Program-made: the position numbers and the translations under genes
Assembly: GCA_002791575.1 (NCBI GenBank)
Contig: PFXI01000014.1
Location: 1-64,000, forward strand
Length of the DNA: 64,000 nt
Reading direction: 5' to 3'
Origin: Zetaproteobacteria bacterium CG_4_9_14_3_um_filter_54_145
Lineage (GTDB): Bacteria > Pseudomonadota > Zetaproteobacteria > Mariprofundales > Mariprofundaceae
The notes under the pieces: model-generated
Told to the model about the DNA's origin: nothing
Databases searched by the model: none
The model's input: the letters and a program-made list of their open reading frames with translations, nothing else
Shown here: piece by piece, positions 46,049 to 54,729 of the stretch
Position numbering within the stretch: position 1 is the stretch's first letter
How the letters are laid out: each line of letters starts with the position of its first letter

Positions 46049-47356
46049 TTATGCATCATCGGCAACCGGTGACATGCCGCCGCTTTTGATATGGATATCC
46101 CGCTGCGGGTATGGAATGGTGATACTGTGCTGTTTGAAGGCGCGCCAGATCGCCAGATTGACCTCGGAGCGAACGCCGCCGATACCGTTTTCGGGGTCCG
46201 ATATCCAGATCCGTAATTCCAGCACGATACCGCTGTCGCCAAAGTCGACCAGACGACATAGCGGTAGCGGATCCTGCAGTACGCGAGCAGATGTGTGTGC
46301 GCAGTCGAGCATCAGCTGCATGGCCTGTTCAGGATCGTCATTGTAGCTGATCTGGATGCGAATCTTTACACGTATATTATGGTCTGAATAACTCCAGTTG
46401 ATCACCTCGGAAGTAACCAGATTCTCGTTGGGAATCAGTGTCTCCACGCCATCGCGATCACGCACGACTATATAGCGTGCTCGCAGCTCCTGTACCCAGC
46501 CGAACTTGTCGCGCACTGTAATGACATCACCGGGTTTGATCGAGCGGTCAAAGAGCAGGATGAAGCCGCTGATAAAATTACTCGAGATACGTTGCAGTCC
46601 GAAGCCGATGCCTACACCAACGGCACCACTGAAGACGGTGAGCGCTGTCAAATCGATGCCTGCGGCATCCAGTGCAATCAAAATGGCGACGGCAATCAGG
46701 AAGAATTTACTGAACTTGGCGAGCGCCACCTGCGCGCTGCTGCTGATATGGGCGGAACGGTTCAGCCGCAACTCAATCGCCTTGGCCAGCCATAGCGCCA
46801 GTATCCAGAACAGCACGATTGTCATACACAGCTTGAGTATCAGCAGCAGCGAGATGCGGCTATCGCCAAGGTGGAATGCCAGACTATCCAGCGCCCCCAG
46901 TACACTCGGCAACCAGCTCAGCAGATGCAGTGCTACCAGCGCCCAGGCGATAAAAGCCACAGCATTTTCCCACGCCTTGATCAGAGGCCCCGGTGTGAAA
47001 ACCTTGCGTAGTAAATAGACGCTGATGCGAATGACCGCCAGTGACAGCAGCAGTGGTGTGGCAATTTCCAGCAGGGGTGTCTGAATCGTTGAATATTTGA
47101 GGATGGCCTGCCCGACCAGTGTGATCATCAGCATGGAGAGTGGGAACTGTATGCGCTCAAGACTTTTCAGTGAAATTTTGCGCAATCGATTGGCGCTGCT
47201 GCGCTCAGCTTCCTGTTCGGTGGAGCGCTTCAGGATAAAGCGAATCGCCTGTGCGCTCATGACAGCCAGTGTCAGGATGAGCATCTGCCACCAGAAGTTG
47301 TGTTGCTGAATCAATATGAGCCACTCTGATGCGTTTTGGCGGATGCTTTCAAGCAT
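46049..47356 (-). CDS. MscS-family mechanosensitive ion channel
   Basis: Inner-membrane channel of 435 residues with about five TM segments. The pore-lining TM3 region is about 225-262 (LTALTVFSGAVGVGIGFGLQRISSNFISGF, Gly/Ala-rich), followed by the beta domain (SIKPGDVITVRDKFGWVQELRARYIVVRDRDGVETLIPNENLVTSEVINWS, read in parts) and a cytosolic C-terminal domain. It has more N-terminal TM helices than E. coli MscS, like the larger YbdG/YjeP-type members. It protects against osmotic downshock. It diverges from the response regulator at 47510. Confidence 0.92.
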   Translation of the reverse strand: MLESIRQNASEWLILIQQHNFWWQMLILTLAVMSAQAIRFILKRSTEQEAERSSANRLRKISLKSLERIQFPLSMLMITLVGQAILKYSTIQTPLLEIATPLLLSLAVIRISVYLLRKVFTPGPLIKAWENAVAFIAWALVALHLLSWLPSVLGALDSLAFHLGDSRISLLLILKLCMTIVLFWILALWLAKAIELRLNRSAHISSSAQVALAKFSKFFLIAVAILIALDAAGIDLTALTVFSGAVGVGIGFGLQRISSNFISGFILLFDRSIKPGDVITVRDKFGWVQELRARYIVVRDRDGVETLIPNENLVTSEVINWSYSDHNIRVKIRIQISYNDDPEQAMQLMLDCAHTSARVLQDPLPLCRLVDFGDSGIVLELRIWISDPENGIGGVRSEVNLAIWRAFKQHSITIPYPQRDIHIKSGGMSPVADDA

Positions 47357-47447
47357 GTCAGCTCCATGGATATGCGATTTCTATCCCGCCCACCATTAGA
47401 AAGGTGTTTTGAAGATTGTGCAACTGTTTTCTCAGATCTGTTACATT

Positions 47448-47461
47448 TGACATAACTGTCA
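47448..47461. promoter_or_regulatory. Palindromic operator-like site in the mscS/regulator divergent region
   Basis: TGACA-TAAC-TGTCA is a perfect 5-bp inverted repeat lying about 50 bases upstream of the GTG at 47510. A TTGAC/GTCAA outer pair partly embraces it. It could bind the HTH-bearing regulator encoded next to it; this is inference only. Confidence 0.35.
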
Positions 47462-47509
47462 TAATCGTCAATTCTCTGCCCTGATTTTTATCAGAGAGGG
47501 GGATCTCCT

Positions 47510-48139
47510 GTGACGTTGATAACAACAGGCAAGGCCGCCCGCATCTGCGGGGTCGGACTGAATACCATCAAGAGCTGGATCAAGGGTGGCCATATCAGGG
47601 GGATTCAGTTGCCCAGCGGCCACTGGCGCATTCCGGTCACGGAACTGGATCGTTTTCTGGCAACGTCTGTGTTGGCTGCAAAGGTGCGTAAAATTGCTGA
47701 TCCCGAGATCAGCATGCCGAGCACAAAGCGCTCTCGTGTGCTGGTGGTGGATGATGACCCGCATATGCATGCCTTTGTTGAAGATACATGCCTGTTTGGT
47801 GGTATCGATGCCGAATTTCTCTTCTGCTCCGATGGTTTTGCCGGCCTGATCGAGATTGGTCGATTTAAACCGGATCTGCTGGTGCTGGATATTATGATGC
47901 CGCAAATTAATGGCCTGGAGCTGATTCAGCGCCTGAAGCAGGATGAGGCGCTTGCCGCCACGATGCCGATTCTGGTCATGACAGGTGCCCAGGATAGAAG
48001 GCTGGTGATGCACCGGCTGGAGCAGAGCGGACCGGATGCGATCCTGCACAAACCGGTTGCTGCAGAGGCGCTTGTCGCAGCGGTGAGCAGGCTGCTGGCT
48101 GACCACGGATGTGAAAAGGTCGAAGTACATGGCAGTTGA
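47510..48139 (+). CDS. Response regulator with N-terminal MerR/excisionase-type HTH and C-terminal receiver
   Basis: A protein of 209 residues. Residues 1-52 are a helix-turn-helix of the excisionase/MerR-like type (TTGKAARICGVGLNTIKSWIKGGHIRGIQLPSGHWRIP). Residues about 75-200 are a receiver with DDDP, phosphoacceptor Asp in LLVLDIMMP and Lys in LHKPV. Most DNA-binding regulators have the receiver first; this order is reversed. The GTG start follows GAGGGGG. It opens a signalling gene cluster with two lone receivers and a heme-type hybrid kinase. The target is unknown. Confidence 0.85.
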   Translation: MTLITTGKAARICGVGLNTIKSWIKGGHIRGIQLPSGHWRIPVTELDRFLATSVLAAKVRKIADPEISMPSTKRSRVLVVDDDPHMHAFVEDTCLFGGIDAEFLFCSDGFAGLIEIGRFKPDLLVLDIMMPQINGLELIQRLKQDEALAATMPILVMTGAQDRRLVMHRLEQSGPDAILHKPVAAEALVAAVSRLLADHGCEKVEVHGS

Positions 48140-48527
48140 GGATAGTCTGAAACATATTCTGATTGTTGATGATGATCCGATACAGTTGGAGTATTATATA
48201 GCGGTGCTGGAGCATGAGTATCAGATCATGACAGCAAACGATATTGGCGAGGCTATCGACATGCTGACAGATGTTGCCCGGGTGGACGCTCTGATCTGTG
48301 ATCTGCATCTGGGCTTTGCTCACAGCGGCGTGGATCTGTTGGCATGGGTAGAGACGCACAGGCCGGAGTTGATGAATCACAGCGTTATCATCAGCGGCGA
48401 TGTTGTAGTCGATAGTGAGTCTTTTGCAGTGCCGGTTGTGTTTAAGCCACTTGAGCCGGCTCTGCTGACTCAGTCTGTGCAACAGTTACTGATGCCGACC
48501 GCCAGCCATTTCAGGTTGCGTGGTTAA
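48129..48527 (+). CDS. Single-domain response regulator
   Basis: A receiver-only protein of 132 residues: DDDP near the N terminus, Asp in LICDLHLGF and Lys in VFKPL, with an unusual Gly-rich loop (GFAHSGVD). It has no output domain, so it probably acts as a phosphorelay intermediate or by protein contact. The ATG at 48129 overlaps the preceding gene end, with AAGG upstream. Confidence 0.85.
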   Translation: MAVEDSLKHILIVDDDPIQLEYYIAVLEHEYQIMTANDIGEAIDMLTDVARVDALICDLHLGFAHSGVDLLAWVETHRPELMNHSVIISGDVVVDSESFAVPVVFKPLEPALLTQSVQQLLMPTASHFRLRG

Positions 48528-48546
48528 GCATCAGATGAGGTGATTG

Positions 48547-51500
48547 ATGGGAATCCGGAGTATCAGTGTAAGAACATCACTGGTGGTGGGGGGGCTGGCT
48601 GCCCTGATGCTGCTGTTATGCTGGTCGTGGCTGGATCGCGTAGGCAATGCGCTGGCTGATCAGGAGGAGCAGGAACGCGCACTGACCACCGCCAAATCGC
48701 TTGAGGCGAGCCTGCGCACGATCATGGTTACCGGCAGTGCACATATCGTGCGTGACTGGATGGCCCGGGTATCGGCACTGCCGGATGTCTCCGATGTGCG
48801 TATTTACCGCACCGATGGTAACGAGGCCTTCGTTGACCAGAAAACGCTCACAGCCGTGAACAGCTGGCTTGGTGAAACGCGCTTTGCCCAGGGGCAGGCA
48901 GAACGGGCCCCTGCCCATATTCAGGCTGATCGAGCCGATGCATTCAAGTCTGTTGCCGAATCGGCAAAGCCCTACCTGCGCAAGGATGGCAAGGCACATA
49001 TGACCCTGTTCTACCCGATCCGGGTGGAAGCGGCCTGCATGCAGTGCCACGGTTATGACCAGCATATCAATCGCGGTGTGCTGGCACTGTCGATCTCCAC
49101 TGTTCAGTCAGCATCACTGGTTGCATCGCTGAAAGAACAGGCACTGATGATCTTTTTTGCCATGACACTACTGTTGGTGCTGTTCGTATGGCTCTATACG
49201 CAACGCACGATTCTCTCTCCTGTTGTCCGTTTTGCCGAAACTGCCCGCAGAATCGGTGCAGGAGACCGTTTGCAGCGCTTTGATCGCTCCCGCCATGATG
49301 AATTGGGCGAGTTGGCTGCATGCTCGAACTCCCTGCTGGAGCAGCTGGAGAAGGAGTTTGAAATCGAGCAGGGCCTGCGTATGCGTCAACAGGGATTGAT
49401 GGATGCGACAATCAGCCTCTCGTCACAGAACATATCCACCGATGTGCTGACCTGCGTGGGTGAGTTGGCCATGCAGATGACGGGGGCAAAATATGCCATG
49501 CTCTCCCATCTGGATCAGCTGGGGGAGAAACAATTCATTGCGCTCGGCATGGATAAGAAGGCCGAAAATCAGATTGATCATCTGCCTGAGGGCAAAGGCT
49601 TGCTTGGCCTGCTCTGGGCAGAGGGTGAAGTGGTGCGCAGCGATGATATCAGCAGCCACCCGGCCAGCTCCGGTTTCCCTGCGGGACATCCGCCCATGCA
49701 GCATTTTATCGGCGCTCCGATCAGGTTTGGCGGCCAGGTGATCGGCGTGCTTTATCTTACCGACAGAGCGGACGGTGAGCCGTTCAGTGAAGAAGATCAA
49801 TCCGTCGTGCAGGCGCTCTCTGCTGCCTGTGCAGTGGCGCTGATCAATGCGCAGTCACAGGAGAAGCTCAGGCATCTCAATGATGAACTGGAAGCGCAGG
49901 TGGCCGAGCGCACCCATGATCTGCAGTCATCGAACTCCCGGCTGCGCGCCCGTGAGGTGGAGCTGGAGATCATCAATGAGGAACTGGTTCAGGCCAGTGA
50001 GGCAAAAAACCAGTTTCTTGCCAACACCAGTCATGAACTGCGTACGCCGCTTAATGCGATCATCGGTTTTTCGGAGCTGATGGGCAATCCACACATGGGG
50101 CCGCTCAATGACAAGCAGCATCGCTATATCGATAATATTCATACCAGCGGCAAGCGCCTGTTGAATATCATCAATGATCTGCTGGATATCAGCCGTATTG
50201 AAGCGGGTATGATGGTGATAGATGAGCAGGTATTTTCACCGCGTGAAGTGGCTGATCAGGTACTGGCTGAGATGAAGCAACTGGCCAAGGCCAAGCAACT
50301 GGAAATGACGCTGGAATCATCGATAACCACGGATACGATGATCAGAACTGATCGCGGCAAGCTGCACCAGATGATGGTGAATCTGGTTGGCAACGCCATC
50401 AAGTTTACCGGTGGCGGCGGCAGTGTCGTTCTGTCGGTAGATGTCAATGCAGCGTCTGGCCGGGAAAGCGAGCTGATTGTGAGCGTGAAAGATAGCGGTA
50501 TTGGTGTTTCATCTGCAGATATGGAAAAGATATTCGAGCCGTTTGTGCAGGCTCAAGGTGGCCTGTCGCGTGCTTATGAAGGTACGGGTCTGGGGCTGGC
50601 ATTGACACGCAGGCAGGCGCGCCTGCTCGGTGGTGATGTCAGTGGCGAAAGCGAAGAGGGAATCGGCAGCATATTTTCCATCCGCCTGCCGTTTGAGCCC
50701 GTGGTTGCAGGGTCTGAGCAGGCATCGCAGGTGCAGCCAGTGGGGAGACCGTATATAGGTATGACGGAGGTGGAGGAGGTCGTGCCCAGTCACGGACCGC
50801 GCCCATGCATCATTATTATTGATGAGCTGGCGGGCCGTCGTGCTGCTGTGGCTCGCTCGCTCGAGGATGAAGGCTGGTACGAGGCTATAGAGTGCGCAGA
50901 TGTTCAGGCCGGTCTGCAGGCCGCCAGCCATCAGTTTCCGTTTCTGATTATGCTGGGCATGTCGGATGATGGAGAGATGACCCACAACAACCTGCAGGAG
51001 ATTAAAATGCATCGGCCTATTCATGATACGCCGGTGATCCTGGTCGGCGGTGGGGCGGATGAACCGGAATACTCGATGGGTGAAGTCGGGATGATTGCCC
51101 AGGGCATGTCCCAGCATCAGATGATCGATGTGATCAGTCGCTACGGCCGGCTGATTCCGGCACGTGCGGCGGTGCCGACGGTACTGGTGATTGATGATGA
51201 TGCCACGGTCCGCGAACTGCTGAAAGAGACGCTGGTGAACGGAGGCTATCGTACATTGCTGGCGGCTAGTGGCGAGGAGGGTATCAATAAGGCGATTGAG
51301 CGGGAGCCTGATCTGATTATTCTGGATCTGATGATGCCGGGCATGAATGGTTTTGATGTGATGACCAATCTGCGTCGGAACCCCTCTGTTGCTGATATTC
51401 CGGTGCTGATATTTACGGCCAAGGATCTGAGCCGGGAAGAGATTCTGCAGCTGGGGCATCAGGCGGATCGTGTGCTGCTCAAGGGCGACTCCAATCAGGT

Positions 51501-52050
51501 GGAGATTATGCGCCACCTGCAGCGTCTGGAGCTGCTCTATCCGGTACAGGCGCATCTGATTGATATGACACTCGGCTGCTTCAACCAGCGCTATATTCGA
51601 CGTCGTCTGGCTCAGGAAGTGGCCAATGGTCTGCGTCATCAACTTGTGTTCTCGATGCTGGGTTGGGAGATGGATGGTTATGCCGATTATGTCAAAGAAC
51701 ATGGTGAGCGTTGGGGCGTTGCTGCATTGAAGGATATGTCAGATACGGTGAAAGCGCTTATCCGCAATGGCGATGTGTTTGCCAGAATATCGGAAAACCG
51801 CTTTGAAGTATTCCTGCCATCGGTTCCCCCTGCCGGGGCTGCACGGGTGGCTGAGAAGCTGCGACTGCGCATCCAGCATCAGCGCTTTCCGCTGCCAAAG
51901 GGAGCCGCATCCGGCCTTACCGCCTCATTCGGCGTGATTCACTTTCCGCTGGATGGCGATGATTCCGAGCAGCTGCTCAAACTGCTGGAGCAACGTATTG
52001 ATGAAGCCTGCCAGAGTGGCGGCAATCACTGCGTAACGGGGGGAATCTGA
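48547..52050 (+). CDS. Heme-c-type hybrid sensor kinase with receivers and degenerate GGDEF domain
   Basis: A membrane sensor of 1167 residues. TM1 is about 11-30; the periplasmic sensor domain (31-195) contains a c-type heme motif CMQCH (164-168) preceded by FYPIR, like Tll0287/DUF3365 redox sensors; TM2 about 198-217; HAMP (221-270); GAF (about 285-435); coiled coil (about 440-485); HisKA (SHELRTPLNAII, His496); ATPase (NLVGNAIKF, DSGIGV, GTGLGLAL); a receiver-like domain lacking the acidic set (about 755-870); a true receiver (about 875-995; IDDDA, LDLMMPGMNG); and a diguanylate-cyclase-like domain (about 1010-1160) in which the GGDEF site reads SENRF, so it should be inactive. The ATG at 48547 has GAGGTG upstream. 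Confidence 0.9.
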   Translation: MGIRSISVRTSLVVGGLAALMLLLCWSWLDRVGNALADQEEQERALTTAKSLEASLRTIMVTGSAHIVRDWMARVSALPDVSDVRIYRTDGNEAFVDQKTLTAVNSWLGETRFAQGQAERAPAHIQADRADAFKSVAESAKPYLRKDGKAHMTLFYPIRVEAACMQCHGYDQHINRGVLALSISTVQSASLVASLKEQALMIFFAMTLLLVLFVWLYTQRTILSPVVRFAETARRIGAGDRLQRFDRSRHDELGELAACSNSLLEQLEKEFEIEQGLRMRQQGLMDATISLSSQNISTDVLTCVGELAMQMTGAKYAMLSHLDQLGEKQFIALGMDKKAENQIDHLPEGKGLLGLLWAEGEVVRSDDISSHPASSGFPAGHPPMQHFIGAPIRFGGQVIGVLYLTDRADGEPFSEEDQSVVQALSAACAVALINAQSQEKLRHLNDELEAQVAERTHDLQSSNSRLRAREVELEIINEELVQASEAKNQFLANTSHELRTPLNAIIGFSELMGNPHMGPLNDKQHRYIDNIHTSGKRLLNIINDLLDISRIEAGMMVIDEQVFSPREVADQVLAEMKQLAKAKQLEMTLESSITTDTMIRTDRGKLHQMMVNLVGNAIKFTGGGGSVVLSVDVNAASGRESELIVSVKDSGIGVSSADMEKIFEPFVQAQGGLSRAYEGTGLGLALTRRQARLLGGDVSGESEEGIGSIFSIRLPFEPVVAGSEQASQVQPVGRPYIGMTEVEEVVPSHGPRPCIIIIDELAGRRAAVARSLEDEGWYEAIECADVQAGLQAASHQFPFLIMLGMSDDGEMTHNNLQEIKMHRPIHDTPVILVGGGADEPEYSMGEVGMIAQGMSQHQMIDVISRYGRLIPARAAVPTVLVIDDDATVRELLKETLVNGGYRTLLAASGEEGINKAIEREPDLIILDLMMPGMNGFDVMTNLRRNPSVADIPVLIFTAKDLSREEILQLGHQADRVLLKGDSNQVEIMRHLQRLELLYPVQAHLIDMTLGCFNQRYIRRRLAQEVANGLRHQLVFSMLGWEMDGYADYVKEHGERWGVAALKDMSDTVKALIRNGDVFARISENRFEVFLPSVPPAGAARVAEKLRLRIQHQRFPLPKGAASGLTASFGVIHFPLDGDDSEQLLKLLEQRIDEACQSGGNHCVTGGI

Positions 52051-52413
52051 ATGCCGCGTATACTGATTGTTGACGATAATGCCATGAATCTGGAACTGGC
52101 CAGAGATGTGCTGGAAATGGACGGCTTCGATGTGGAAACAGCCGACTGCGGTGAAACGGGGGTGGCCATGGTTCGCAGCAGCCCCCCGGATCTGGTGTTG
52201 ATGGATCTGCGCATGACCGGTATCAGTGGCCTGGAGGCGCTGGAGATCATCCGGCAAGATGGTTTTCACGACCTGCCTGTGGTGGTGTTGACGGCATCTG
52301 TCATGAAGGGTGAGAAGGAGCGCTTGATTCACATGGGGTTTGACGGTTTTTTGCAGAAGCCGATCGATGCAGGATCATTCAGTGATGAGGTGGCATCATT
52401 TATCAAAGAGTGA
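52051..52413 (+). CDS. CheY-like single-domain response regulator
   Basis: A receiver-only protein of 120 residues with VDDNAMN, Asp in LVLMDLRMTG, Thr in VLTAS and Lys in LQKPID. It resembles the DivK-type lone receivers that accept phosphate from hybrid kinases. Its ATG follows directly on the stop of the heme-type kinase, so the two are translationally linked and probably functional partners. It is convergent with tolA. Confidence 0.92.
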   Translation: MPRILIVDDNAMNLELARDVLEMDGFDVETADCGETGVAMVRSSPPDLVLMDLRMTGISGLEALEIIRQDGFHDLPVVVLTASVMKGEKERLIHMGFDGFLQKPIDAGSFSDEVASFIKE

Positions 52414-52440
52414 GTTTATACCTGCGTATGCAGGCTATGA

Positions 52441-53217
52441 TTATAGCGGGTGAAACCGCAGATTATTGACCCGGAAAAATTCGAACTGCTCTGCCGGTAA
52501 CTGAAACGGTGCAGCCGCATGAATGGCGCGGATCAGGGATGCATCGAGTAACTCACTGCCGGAGCTTTCCAGAATAATCACCGAGGCAATGTCACCATTG
52601 GGCAGTAGCTTCATCTCCACCAGCGGATCAGTGAGCGTACCGGCGCTTAACGGTACTTTCCAATGATCCTGTACAGCCGCCTGCATCAGGGCGATATAAC
52701 GCTCTTTCTCGGTCGTGGATAGCTGTTTGCCGGCCAGGTCCGCCAGCTCCGGTCGTGTGGTCTGTGCACGTTTGGCTGTACGGTCGCTTGAAGATGCAAC
52801 TGGTGCAAAGGGATCGAAATTGTCATCTGCTTTGGCGGCCGCTTTGATCGCTTTTTCAGGTTTTACAACTGGTTTGGCAACCGCTTTGGGTTGCATGACC
52901 GGTTTGGGCTTCACCACCGGTTTTGGTTTTACGACGGGTTTCACTTTCGCTTTGACGATCGGTTTCGGTTTCGGCGGCTGCACGATTTTCGGCTTGCTTG
53001 CTTTCGGTTTGTTGTGCGCCTGTTGTTCGAGTTTAGCCAGCTCCTTGGCTGAGATCATCATCACTTCAATGCGTTTTAATGGCTCCGGCTTATGTTGCTG
53101 CTGCCACTGCGCGAGTACCAGTATGATAATGAGCACCAGCGCGTGCAGCAGCACTGCAAAGAGCAGGTCTGTCCTGTTCAGATCACCCGTGCTGTTAGCG
53201 GTGCGGCTCTGTGACAA
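52441..53217 (-). CDS. tolA: TolA-like protein (TonB C-terminal family)
   Basis: Inner-membrane anchored protein spanning the periplasm, 258 residues. It has an N-terminal TM (about 18-38), a long Lys/Pro-rich region (about 65-125, repeats of KPVVKPKP type) and a C-terminal TolA/TonB-like domain (about 165-258; HWKVPLSAGTLTDPLVEMKLLPNGDI). Start is TTG and overlaps tolR. The Pro/Lys region resembles TonB more than the helical TolA of E. coli, but its position after tolQR favours TolA. tolB and pal do not follow: the next gene is convergent. Confidence 0.85.
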   Translation of the reverse strand: MSQSRTANSTGDLNRTDLLFAVLLHALVLIIILVLAQWQQQHKPEPLKRIEVMMISAKELAKLEQQAHNKPKASKPKIVQPPKPKPIVKAKVKPVVKPKPVVKPKPVMQPKAVAKPVVKPEKAIKAAAKADDNFDPFAPVASSSDRTAKRAQTTRPELADLAGKQLSTTEKERYIALMQAAVQDHWKVPLSAGTLTDPLVEMKLLPNGDIASVIILESSGSELLDASLIRAIHAAAPFQLPAEQFEFFRVNNLRFHPL

Positions 53218-53611
53218 GGCCGACCTTCTGGATGCCGGCTGTTTCCAGCAGGCTTAATATTTCTGCAACACGCCCGTAAGGGGTTTTGCTGTCGCCACGA
53301 ATAAAAACAGGTAGTCCCGGCTTCTGTTGCCGCATGGCCTGAATACGCGGTGCCAGCTGTTTGATATCAATGGCGAGCTTTTGTATGTAGAGCGTGCCGT
53401 CGGCCTTGATGCTGACAACCAGCGGTTCCACGTTCTGCTGCATGGCTGGTGATTCTGCATCTGGCAGGTCGACATTGACGCCCTGACTGAGCAGCGGTGC
53501 CGTGACCATAAAGATAATCAGCAGTACCAGCATGACATCGACCAGCGGGGTGACATTGATTTCACCCATCGGTTCGTTGCCTTTATCCCATTTACTTTGA
53601 CCGGCCCACAT
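53195..53611 (-). CDS. tolR: TolR, ExbD/TolR-family protein
   Basis: Inner-membrane protein of 138 residues forming the proton-driven stator with TolQ. Its TM helix carries the essential Asp in INVTPLVDVMLVLLIIFMV (about 19-37), and the periplasmic domain follows (about 45-138). It starts three bases after the tolQ stop. Confidence 0.94.
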   Translation of the reverse strand: MWAGQSKWDKGNEPMGEINVTPLVDVMLVLLIIFMVTAPLLSQGVNVDLPDAESPAMQQNVEPLVVSIKADGTLYIQKLAIDIKQLAPRIQAMRQQKPGLPVFIRGDSKTPYGRVAEILSLLETAGIQKVGLVTEPHR

Positions 53612-53614
53612 AGA

Positions 53615-54304
53615 TTAATCCTTGATGTGGCGGGAGATGATATTCAGGAACTCGGAAGAGAACTGCTCCATATTCGCGCCCAGGCGTTTGAGGTCGGAGG
53701 TGAACTTGTTATAGGCAACCACGGCCGGAATCGCCGCAATCAGACCGAAGGCCGTGGCCACCAGCGCTTCGGCAATGCCGGGTGCTACTGCGGTCAGGGC
53801 AGTATTTTTGGTCAGTGCGATACTCTGGAAAGCATTAACGATACCCCATACCGTGCCGAAGAGACCGATAAACGGCGATGTTGAACCGACGGTGGCCAGA
53901 AATGCCAGGTTGCGTGACAGCTTCTCGATTTCGCGGGAGAAGGCGGCATCAAGGGACCTGCGCACGCCGTCGATACCGCCGCCGGCGGTGATCTTGGCAG
54001 TTTGCCCCTGGCTGACATCGCGCCTTAAGCGCAGGAACTCACGGTAGCCGGCCTGGAATATATTAGGCAGCGAGCTATCCGGGTACTGCTGCGGAATACC
54101 GGCGAGTACCGTATCCATATCCGTACCACCCCAGAATGACTGCGAGAACAACTCCGCCTCGCGGCGTGTTTTCCGGTAGAGGCGCCATTTGTTAAAAATG
54201 ATCGCCCACGACATCAGCGAGAGCAGGATCAGCAGGATCAATACCCCCTGCACAACGATGCCGGCATGAAGGATCAGGTTAAGGATGGATAGATCCTGGT
54301 TCAT
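53615..54304 (-). CDS. tolQ: TolQ, MotA/TolQ/ExbB proton channel protein
   Basis: Polytopic inner-membrane protein of 229 residues with TMs at about 12-34, 135-160 and 175-195. The conserved GLFGTVWGIVNAF and AEALVATAFGLIAAIPAVVAYN segments are present. With TolR it uses the proton gradient to drive TolA for outer-membrane constriction. It overlaps ybgC by four bases. Confidence 0.95.
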   Translation of the reverse strand: MNQDLSILNLILHAGIVVQGVLILLILLSLMSWAIIFNKWRLYRKTRREAELFSQSFWGGTDMDTVLAGIPQQYPDSSLPNIFQAGYREFLRLRRDVSQGQTAKITAGGGIDGVRRSLDAAFSREIEKLSRNLAFLATVGSTSPFIGLFGTVWGIVNAFQSIALTKNTALTAVAPGIAEALVATAFGLIAAIPAVVAYNKFTSDLKRLGANMEQFSSEFLNIISRHIKD

Positions 54305-54729
54305 AAGTGCTCCTTATTCAGGTGATTCTGTAGTTTTTCACTTAGCGGCGCCGGAATACGGCTGACGCTGCCATCCCTGCTTATGCAGGCCAGGCGGATG
54401 GTGGCTGTACAGAGTTCTCTGCGCGAGGCCTGATGGTAAATAGTCTGGCTAAAGGCGAGGCGGGCACCGCGCAGCTCAATCAGGGCTGTATCCACATCGA
54501 GCAGATCATTAAAGCGGGCTGGACTCTGGTAGCGTACATGTGCCTCGCTGACGGCGAACAGTACACCGAAGGCTGACTCGATACTGTCCAGCTCCAGCCC
54601 GATGGCACGCAAAAATTCAGTGCGGCCGCGCTCCATGAACTTCAGGTAATTGGCATAATAGACAACACCGCCATGGTCGGTATCTTCATAGTAGACGCGC
54701 ACGGGCAGGCTTTCTGAAAAGCGGGTCAT
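54301..54729 (-). CDS. ybgC: YbgC-type acyl-CoA thioesterase
   Basis: A hotdog-fold thioesterase of 142 residues that hydrolyses acyl-CoA in the cytosol. The catalytic segment [28 protein letters not shown] (about 12-39, read in parts) has the conserved Asp and the YYANY block. It heads the tol genes, as in many proteobacteria. ATGA overlaps link it to ruvB and tolQ. Confidence 0.93.
   Translation of the reverse strand: MTRFSESLPVRVYYEDTDHGGVVYYANYLKFMERGRTEFLRAIGLELDSIESAFGVLFAVSEAHVRYQSPARFNDLLDVDTALIELRGARLAFSQTIYHQASRRELCTATIRLACISRDGSVSRIPAPLSEKLQNHLNKEHL

Noticed and set aside
45854..46089. Two overlapping plus-strand frames between mscS and ppdK
   Set aside because: They overlap each other and the mscS end, with no family likeness; ordinary chance frames.
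50509..51702. 397-codon minus-strand frame
   Set aside because: It lies opposite the heme-type hybrid kinase; His/Gln-rich shadow translation.
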